A DNA stretch of 64,000 nt from Gracilimonas sp965227215 (GTDB lineage Bacteria > Bacteroidota > Rhodothermia > Balneolales > Balneolaceae): NCBI GenBank assembly GCA_965227215.1, contig OZ245729.1, positions 1,302,001 through 1,366,000 of the forward strand. The letters are read 5' to 3'. Positions 58,634 through 64,000 of the stretch are shown piece after piece. Numbering within the stretch: the first letter of the stretch is position 1; each line of letters opens with the position of its first letter. The notes beneath the pieces are model-generated. The model saw nothing but the letters and a program-made list of their open reading frames with translations, was not told where the DNA came from and searched no databases. Both the position numbers and the translations under genes were made by a program.

Positions 58634-60713
58634 CCAGACTCACCTTCATTCCGCCAAACCAGTTTCGGGGAGCGGCTGGTTGGTAGTAGCGTTCACCAAA
58701 GGCATTCAAATCGTTACCAAGACTGTACTTCTCATCCAGCAGGTTGTCGATGCCCACAAAGAAATCGAAGGTCCAGTTTTCCATAAGTTCTTTTTTGAAA
58801 CCTACTTTGGTTTGAACCAGATGATAAGGATTGGAATACACCGAATTGGCATCATTCAGTGGGATTTCATCGGTAAAGTTATAGGACAAGTTTCCATAAA
58901 AGCCGGGTTCGGTTCCCGCAGTTAACGTTGACACAACGGTATGAGGTGCAACGCCTGTCAGCTTATTTCCAGAGTAATCATTTCCGTCTTTCACATAGTT
59001 CACAAACTCAAAATCGTGATAGGTGTAGGACAAGCTCCAGTCCAGTTGCTGAAGAAAATTTACCGGATTTCTGATTATCGCCCAGTTTGTAGCCAACTCT
59101 AAACCGTACTGATCGGTAGCACCCGCATTCCTGAAAATAACGGTAGAATTTCGGTCCGACTGTTGTTGTACAATGGTTTCTTCCAGCTTGAAGTAGAAAG
59201 CTGTTACATCGTAGGTAAAGCGTGCACTTGTGATGGTACCCCGTGCTCCAACTTCAAAGTTGGTCCCCTGCTCTGCTTCTAAATCCAAAGCGATGCTGCC
59301 TTCATTGGTTCTGAACTCTTCAATGGTTGGTGGTGAAAACCCATAACTGATACTTCCATGCAGCGAAAGCGCCGGGCTAAATTTCTTCAGCAACCCGATT
59401 CTTGGGATGATCTCCGGCTCAAAAGTTTTCCGGGCAAGGCCGGTAGTGTCATCAGAGATATTCGTAACCAATCGGTTCAGGCTGTATTCCAGTCGGTTGT
59501 AACTGAGTCCGGCCGTGAGATAGAAATCACCGGGCAGATCCATTTCCGTATTGAAGAACAGCAATGAAGACTGAATCTTGATTTCATCATCAAAATTTAA
59601 AGAACCAACCTTGCTGGTGTCATTTTCAAAGTTACGGGCTGCGTAGTTTGCGGACTGAAATTCACCCCCGACCGTAAACCTCGTTCTTACTTCCCCAATA
59701 TCCGTATCAAAGTAGAAGCGGGTACGTCCACCGCCTGATTTACGGCTGTCTTTTTTGTAATCCAGGTTGAAGGGATTTTCAAAGGCACTGAAGGTTCCAT
59801 ATACATTCGTCAGATTGGAAATGTTGTCCGTAATCTGCACATCGTGGCTTACACCCGCTAAGAAAGATTGTTGGTCAATACTCGCATTCGATTCCACACT
59901 TCCCAACACAAAAGGATTTCCGGGCCGGGCCTGACTTGGATCATTCTGATATTGCTCCAGCGTCAATCCTCCCGGAATTCCATAGTTAAGATCCGAATAC
60001 AAGAAGCTGGTCTTAATCATCTGCTTCTCATTCAGCTGAAAGCGCCCCGATAATTCTGCAGTTTGCCGGTTGAAGAACGTCTGATCGCGGTATCCATCCG
60101 CATGTTGATTCGCATAGTTGAACCGGAGGCTTCCTTCATCAAACTGATTTTGGGCATACGCTGTGTATCGCTGCAATCCATAGGAACCTAACATCATACC
60201 CGTTCCAACCTCATTCCTGTTCGATTGACGACTTTCCAGCAGCAGGGCTCCTCCGTTTCCGGCTCCATAAATACTACCCGCCGGGCCGCGTATCACCTCC
60301 ACTTCCTGCATATTAATCACATCCAACAGATTCAGAAAGGTACTTCCGGAAGGCTCGGTAAAAGGAATACCATTCCAGTACACCTTCACGTTCCGAACCC
60401 CGAATGGAGCACGCAGTGAGCTCCCCCGAATCGCCACACGATAACTTCCGGGTGCACGCTGTTCAATTCTTACTCCGGGAACTTCATTCAGACCATATAG
60501 CAATGATCGCTCATCAAATCCACTTATTTGCTCAGCTTTTACATTGGTGATGGCACCCGGTGATTCCATCACGCTTCGGTTTCCTTCATAGCCAACAACC
60601 ACCACGTCCCCGAGATCGGCTTTGAGGGTGTCTATATCCTGACGTGCATAAAGGTGTCCTGAAAAAATTAGAATAAATGTTGCTAAAAGAACCGCAGATG
60701 ATTTTATGTGCAT
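58626..60713 (-). CDS. TonB-dependent outer-membrane receptor
   Basis: A 695-residue receptor with a signal peptide (LLATFILIFSGHLYA), a plug domain beginning LGDVVVVGYEGNRSVMESPGAITNVKAEQI and holding VRIEQRAPGSYRVAIRGSSLR and VYGAGNGGALLLESRQ, then a 22-strand beta-barrel ending MKVSLEF. The barrel contains typical aromatic strand pairs and ends in Phe. No iron-box or cofactor gene is adjacent, and no SusD partner is present, so the substrate (siderophore, cobalamin, or another small ligand) is open. It is solitary, divergent from murI. Confidence 0.92.
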   Translation of the reverse strand: MHIKSSAVLLATFILIFSGHLYARQDIDTLKADLGDVVVVGYEGNRSVMESPGAITNVKAEQISGFDERSLLYGLNEVPGVRIEQRAPGSYRVAIRGSSLRAPFGVRNVKVYWNGIPFTEPSGSTFLNLLDVINMQEVEVIRGPAGSIYGAGNGGALLLESRQSNRNEVGTGMMLGSYGLQRYTAYAQNQFDEGSLRFNYANQHADGYRDQTFFNRQTAELSGRFQLNEKQMIKTSFLYSDLNYGIPGGLTLEQYQNDPSQARPGNPFVLGSVESNASIDQQSFLAGVSHDVQITDNISNLTNVYGTFSAFENPFNLDYKKDSRKSGGGRTRFYFDTDIGEVRTRFTVGGEFQSANYAARNFENDTSKVGSLNFDDEIKIQSSLLFFNTEMDLPGDFYLTAGLSYNRLEYSLNRLVTNISDDTTGLARKTFEPEIIPRIGLLKKFSPALSLHGSISYGFSPPTIEEFRTNEGSIALDLEAEQGTNFEVGARGTITSARFTYDVTAFYFKLEETIVQQQSDRNSTVIFRNAGATDQYGLELATNWAIIRNPVNFLQQLDWSLSYTYHDFEFVNYVKDGNDYSGNKLTGVAPHTVVSTLTAGTEPGFYGNLSYNFTDEIPLNDANSVYSNPYHLVQTKVGFKKELMENWTFDFFVGIDNLLDEKYSLGNDLNAFGERYYQPAAPRNWFGGMKVSLEF

Positions 60714-60795
60714 AGGAACAAATTACAAAGCCTTGTATTAAGATTTAAGAATTGAATACCTTCTGGCAACAAATAATTCACCACCGGTTACTCAT

Positions 60796-61605
60796 TTGCA
60801 AGATTTAAAAAACGCACCCATTGGAATTTTCGACTCCGGCATCGGCGGGCTTACCGTAGCCAAGGCCGTCATTGATGCTTTACCCAACGAAGATATCATT
60901 TATTTCGGTGATACAGCCCGGGTTCCCTATGGCATCAAATCGGAAGAGACCGTGCGTTCCTACGCTCTTGAAATCACCAATTTTTTGTTGAAGCGTGGTG
61001 TGAAAATGATTCTGATTGCTTGCAATACCGTCTCCGCTTCAGCCAAAGAAGAAATTATTCAGTCCGCCGGAAACATCCCTGTTTTAGATGTGATTACCGC
61101 CGGAACAAAAAATGCGGTGCACCTTCCAAACCATAATCATGTAGGGGTGATTGGTACCTTAGCAACCGTAAACTCGAAAGCCTATACAAAGTCTATTCAT
61201 GCTTACGACCCTACCATTACCGTAACTCAGCAGGCATGCCCTATTTTGGTTCCCTTAGCAGAAGAAGGCTGGATTGATAACGATGTCGCCCTTCAGACTC
61301 TACATCATTACCTGGACCATTTTGAAGGAAGCGGAATTGAGTCACTAATACTTGGATGCACGCATTACCCGCTTTTTAAAGATGTAATTCCCAAAGTACT
61401 CAAAGATCAAAAAGTCGAAATTATTGATTCAGCAGAATCCATAGCTCAATCCGCAAAGGGAAAACTTGATGAATTAGGTTTGCTGAATGAATCCGGCGGA
61501 GATTTCCGGTGCTACGTAAGCGACCGTCCCCAGCGCTTTCATGAACTGGCGGAACGTTTTTTAGGCCGCAATCTCAATGGTGTTGAGGTTGTAAGTTTGG
61601 GGTAA
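60796..61605 (+). CDS. murI: Glutamate racemase
   Basis: Makes D-glutamate for peptidoglycan. The 269 residues include the catalytic pair of Cys in LIACNTVSASAKEE and ILGCTHYPLFKDV, and the substrate loop IGIFDSGIGGLTVAKAV at the N-terminus and PNEDIIYFGDTARVPYG. There is no ATG: from the preceding in-frame stop the only plausible initiator is TTG at 60796, which fits MQDLKNAPIGIFDSG. It diverges from the TonB receptor gene, with about 80 bases for the two promoters. Confidence 0.93.
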   Translation: MQDLKNAPIGIFDSGIGGLTVAKAVIDALPNEDIIYFGDTARVPYGIKSEETVRSYALEITNFLLKRGVKMILIACNTVSASAKEEIIQSAGNIPVLDVITAGTKNAVHLPNHNHVGVIGTLATVNSKAYTKSIHAYDPTITVTQQACPILVPLAEEGWIDNDVALQTLHHYLDHFEGSGIESLILGCTHYPLFKDVIPKVLKDQKVEIIDSAESIAQSAKGKLDELGLLNESGGDFRCYVSDRPQRFHELAERFLGRNLNGVEVVSLG

Positions 61606-61734
61606 GCAGCACCTTTTCATCTTTGATTCGTAATGCTTCGGGGAGTGTTAGATTTTTAGGATAAAAACAGTAATCTCCCCTTTTCTGTATCCTGTTTGTT
61701 ATACAGGTAACCCAATCATTACAAATAAACCGCT

Positions 61735-62220
61735 ATGAAAACACTCATTACACTTCTCGTACTACTCATTGGAAGCTTTTCGGTTTCTGAATCTTATGAA
61801 GTCGAGCCAACCGGGGACGCTTCTAAAAACAAATTTGATATCGAAGATTTTAGCTGGCTGGTGGGCTCATGGACCGGAGATGGCTTTGGTGGAATCTCCC
61901 ACGAAACCTGGGCTGCACCCGTGAACGGCACCATGATGGGTATGTACCGACATATTAATGCTGAAGGTGAATTGAATTTCTATGAATTTCTGCTGCTTGA
62001 TGAAAACGGACTCCGGCTCAAACACTTCAATCCGGATTTAACCGGCTGGGAAGAGAAGAACGATATGCTCACATTCGAAATGATCCGTTATACTAAAGAC
62101 AAAATTGAGCTTAAAGGACTCACCTTCGAAAGAAAATCAGATACAGAGATGACCATTTCCCTGAAAATGAAGCGCGGAGGAGAATTCCATACTGAGGTTT
62201 TTAATATGATTAGGCAGTAA
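61735..62220 (+). CDS. DUF6265-family exported protein
   Basis: A 161-residue exported protein with a clear Sec signal (MKTLITLLVLLIGSFSVSES). The mature domain starts DFSWLVGSWTGDGFGGISHETWAAPVNGTMMGMYRH, the DUF6265 signature (W-L-x-G-x-W ... E-x-W), which forms a small beta-barrel related to lipocalin-like folds. The C-terminal strands read KIELKGLTFERKSDTEMTISLKMKR. Function unknown; probably binds a small hydrophobic molecule. It is the last conventional gene before the AT-rich right-hand region. Confidence 0.88.
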   Translation: MKTLITLLVLLIGSFSVSESYEVEPTGDASKNKFDIEDFSWLVGSWTGDGFGGISHETWAAPVNGTMMGMYRHINAEGELNFYEFLLLDENGLRLKHFNPDLTGWEEKNDMLTFEMIRYTKDKIELKGLTFERKSDTEMTISLKMKRGGEFHTEVFNMIRQ

Positions 62221-62378
62221 ACCCTTTGGAATCCTAGGACATTTATTAGAATATAAAAACATCTCCCCCCTTTTTTTAAAAGCTACTTCAGAATTTTCTT
62301 GCTAATCACTTTCCTGAGACAGGAAATATTGTCAGACCACATAAAATCACCGACAGTCACTATGACATACATATATAT

Positions 62379-62419
62379 AGAGTGCATTATCACTATAAAT
62401 AAAAATTTATTAGCACTCT
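62379..62419. repeat. Cruciform-like inverted repeat in the AT-rich region
   Basis: AGAGTGC (62379-62385) pairs with GCACTCT (62413-62419), and inside them ATAAAT-AAAA-ATTTAT (62395-62410) forms a second perfect stem. The gene is 222 bases downstream; this may be an operator or junction scar. Confidence 0.4.
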
Positions 62420-62590
62420 TAAATTATTTTAAAGGCGCTTTTTTGAAGGATGAATAAGGGTAATTTGATAAAATTTGAATAAATATTTATGCATTATTCA
62501 GTCTCGTATAATTTTATGAAATTTTATTATCCATAAGTTTAATTGATATTGGTTTTACAGAATTACACGTATCTGTCAGTATTCTTTTTT

Positions 62591-62607
62591 TTGGCATAAA
62601 TATTGCC
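62591..62607 (+). promoter_or_regulatory. Sigma-54-like -24/-12 promoter
   Basis: TTGGCATAAATATTGCC (62591-62607) places GG and GC exactly 12 bases apart, as in the sigma-54 consensus YTGGCACGrNNNTTGCw, with 10 of 13 informative positions matching (mismatches at the two bases after TGGCA and the last). Transcription would start near 62618, leaving a 24-base leader before the ATG at 62642. The same bases form a TGGCA-N7-TGCCA dyad and could be an operator instead. Confidence 0.55.
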
Positions 62608-62641
62608 ATTTACTTTACAACCGTAAACTAACCTACTTATT

Positions 62642-63205
62642 ATGCCAGATGAAACGACTTTCAAAATATCATTCACAGATAAGTCCCTCGAAATTTCTGG
62701 GAGTGAAGAATTTGTAAAACAACAGCTGGACGACTTCAAGTCATTGATAAATGCGTCAATTAGTAGACTTATAACAGAAGATGGTTCTACTTATGCTGAT
62801 GAAGAGAATGATTTAATTACTTATGACAACAATGAATTAGGGTCTGCACTTACAGGTCAATTTTCAAATTTCGCTGAAGACGTTATAGTTATAGACGATG
62901 ATGAAGTGAATGTAATTGCAAATGTGGAAGGTAGCACTGTTGCTGCCAGAATGATCGATTTTGTTTTACTTTATATGTTGGGTAACAGACAAATCGGCAA
63001 TGAAGAAATCGATTTTAATGAACTCCGAGAAGCATGTGAAAGTTATGGTGAATTTGATGGGCCAAACTTTTCGCGACATATGAATAGCAAAAAAAACAAA
63101 CCCTACTTCATTATTAAAGGCTCAGGAAGAAAACAAAGTGCAAAATTAACTAGACCTGGAATTAAAAAGGCTGAAGAATTAATCGAACAACTATCACATG
63201 ATTAA
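62642..63205 (+). CDS. Uncharacterised protein with predicted winged-helix C-terminus
   Basis: Not recognised by name. A 187-residue soluble, acidic protein. The N-terminus FKISFTDKSLEISGSEEFVKQQLDDFKSLI is a beta-hairpin plus helix that I associate with a recurring accessory-protein module (x-LEIxGSEEFVxxxLxxF). The last ~65 residues (ELREACESYGEFDGPNFSRHMNSKKNKPYFIIKGSGRKQSAKLTRPGIKKAEELIEQL) look like a winged helix (G-R-K-x-x-A-K-L-T-x-P-G). Its stop overlaps the next gene's start by eight bases, so the two are co-translated. GC content is low relative to the core genes. Confidence 0.8.
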   Translation: MPDETTFKISFTDKSLEISGSEEFVKQQLDDFKSLINASISRLITEDGSTYADEENDLITYDNNELGSALTGQFSNFAEDVIVIDDDEVNVIANVEGSTVAARMIDFVLLYMLGNRQIGNEEIDFNELREACESYGEFDGPNFSRHMNSKKNKPYFIIKGSGRKQSAKLTRPGIKKAEELIEQLSHD

Positions 63206-63974
63206 CGAATTAATCGAATCTGTTCTAAAAGATTCTTTCCCAATCGAAATTGCTGATAAATTACTTTCTACTTTTCTAGAAGTAGAAAGAAACTACTCGT
63301 TACAAAATTGGAAAGTTAGCGAATTAGAATCTGGACATTTTGTTGAAAGTACAAGAAGAGCACTAGACTTTAAGCTTTCTAATAGTTTCACTCCTTTCAA
63401 CAAAAGTTTAGGGAGTTTCAATTCTAAAGCACTCTCTAAATACGAAAATAGTAAGGGCCATGAATCATACAGAATAATTATACCCAGAGTTCTATTCTCT
63501 ATCTATTGTATAAGAAATAAAAGGGGTGTAGGACATATTAATGAAGTATCACCTAACAAGATTGACGCGAGTTCAATACTTAGTTCAGTAAAATGGACAA
63601 TGGCCGAAATACTTCGACTTGAATCAGACTTAGACTTTAGTCAGACATCAGATTTAATTGATAAAGTAACAAGTCGAAATATTGAGTTACTCTGGAAAGA
63701 AGATGATTTCACAGTTATACTTAGCAATAGTTTGTCAGCCTCTGATGAAGTACTAGTACTGCTATTAGATGACAACCCTCAAGGAATTGACAAGCTGTTT
63801 GAGTTGGTAAACTACACCAATAAAACACACTTTAAAAACAGAATCTTAAAGCGTCTTGAAAATGAAAAGTTAATCAAGATCAAAGATAATCAATGCTTCA
63901 TTTCTCCGCTTGGAATTATGGTTGCAGAAAATTTAATACTAAAACATAAAGAAGGTAATTATGGAAAATTTTAG
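63198..63974 (+). CDS. Uncharacterised protein with RNKxGVGH motif (abortive-infection-like)
   Basis: A 258-residue soluble protein. In the middle, YCIRNKRGVGHINEVSPNKIDASSIL contains an Arg-Asn-x-x-x-x-x-x-His arrangement of the HEPN-type R-x(4-6)-H shape also seen in the C-terminal domain of abortive-infection proteins. The N-terminal 100 residues are helical, and the C-terminal ~80 (LFELVNYTNKTHFKNRILKRLENEKLIKIKDNQCFISPLGIMVAENLIL) resemble a winged helix. Whether it is an RNase or only an assembly partner is not known. The next gene starts inside its last codons (63961). Confidence 0.75.
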   Translation: MINELIESVLKDSFPIEIADKLLSTFLEVERNYSLQNWKVSELESGHFVESTRRALDFKLSNSFTPFNKSLGSFNSKALSKYENSKGHESYRIIIPRVLFSIYCIRNKRGVGHINEVSPNKIDASSILSSVKWTMAEILRLESDLDFSQTSDLIDKVTSRNIELLWKEDDFTVILSNSLSASDEVLVLLLDDNPQGIDKLFELVNYTNKTHFKNRILKRLENEKLIKIKDNQCFISPLGIMVAENLILKHKEGNYGKF

Positions 63975-64000
63975 TTTCAGAATAAATCTCATAGAACAGG
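63961..64000 (+). CDS. Start of a third gene in the right-edge operon (truncated by window end)
   Basis: ATG at 63961, in another frame from the upstream gene and 14 bases before its stop ends, opens a frame that reads MENFSFRINLIEQ to the window end. A GAAGG lies nine bases before it. The overlap matches the coupling of the first two genes, so it is probably the third member of the operon. Nothing of its function can be seen. Confidence 0.5.
   Translation, partial: MENFSFRINLIEQ

Larger units (their letters stand above)
62221..62641. other. AT-rich intergenic region before the right-edge operon
   Basis: 421 bases with no credible gene. Features inside it are a cruciform-like dyad AGAGTGC...GCACTCT (62379-62419) and a sigma-54-like box (62591-62607). 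The rest is near 70% AT and has no identified repeat. The composition shift from the 44% GC neighbours starts here, consistent with an acquired locus beginning to the right. Confidence 0.6.

Noticed and set aside
62410..62418. TTAGCACTC, identical to the left half of the CIRCE heat-shock operator
   Set aside because: The matching right half at 9 bases is absent, and no heat-shock gene follows; the bases belong to the cruciform dyad.

Overview
The window is a chromosomal segment of about 44% GC by eye, most likely from the Bacteroidota/Balneolota side of the tree (a Balneolaceae member such as Gracilimonas or Balneola is my best guess). The reasons are the gene content: a BlaI/BlaR1-type pair with a TonB-like tail, a CreD membrane cluster, a Spinster-like MFS carrier, lamin-tail-domain surface protein, TonB-dependent receptor, LVIVD lipoprotein, a class II CPD photolyase beside an iron-sulfur photolyase, and tyrosine catabolism by hpd/hmgA. 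No rRNA, prophage or CRISPR array was seen.

Layout. 0-6.2 kb: housekeeping genes on the minus strand (fmt, def, ruvX, an HU-family protein, bifunctional rel), an outer-membrane barrel, tRNA-Leu(UAA) and a stand-alone receiver. 6.2-12.1 kb: M1 peptidase lipoprotein, a histidine kinase/response regulator pair, an FMN reductase and a macrodomain protein. 12.2-18.8 kb: rarA, two unrelated photolyases, two membrane proteins and a LOG-like protein. 18.8-22.6 kb: BlaI and M56 genes behind a dyad operator, PspC, a degenerate Gfo/Idh/MocA protein and a 51-residue membrane peptide gene. 22.6-31.6 kb: a fatty acid beta-oxidation block (dienoyl-CoA reductase-like SDR, thiolase, HAD/enoyl hydratase fusion, two acyl-CoA ligases, a hotdog thioesterase), interrupted by a four-helix-bundle gene framed by inverted repeats. 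31.7-38 kb: secreted peptidases (M24, M61) and lipoproteins (LVIVD, DUF305). 38.3-40.7 kb: hmgA and hpd. 40.7-43.6 kb: a small accessory patch with a REP-associated transposase between inverted palindromes, an unknown membrane-anchored protein and the wreck of a type IIG restriction-modification gene. 43.6-53.3 kb: FKBP, katG, the creD cluster, an MFS carrier, asd and two paralogous small proteins. 53.6-62.2 kb: a 1653-residue lamin-tail protein, a TonB receptor, murI and a DUF6265 protein. From 62.2 kb to the right end the DNA turns AT-rich and holds a tight operon of unrecognised genes (winged-helix-like protein, a protein with an RNKxGVGH motif, and a third gene cut by the window edge) behind a sigma-54-like -24/-12 box; it looks like the start of an accessory, possibly defence, locus.

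A second theme is intergenic DNA. Many gene ends carry palindromes of several distinct families, some fused to stop codons and some made of iterated 'words' (for example arms containing TTAACATT and ATTTAAAATT). They look like a mixture of terminators and mobile REP-like elements. The four-helix-bundle cassette, the transposase with its flanking palindromes and the right-edge operon are the three places most worth a closer look.
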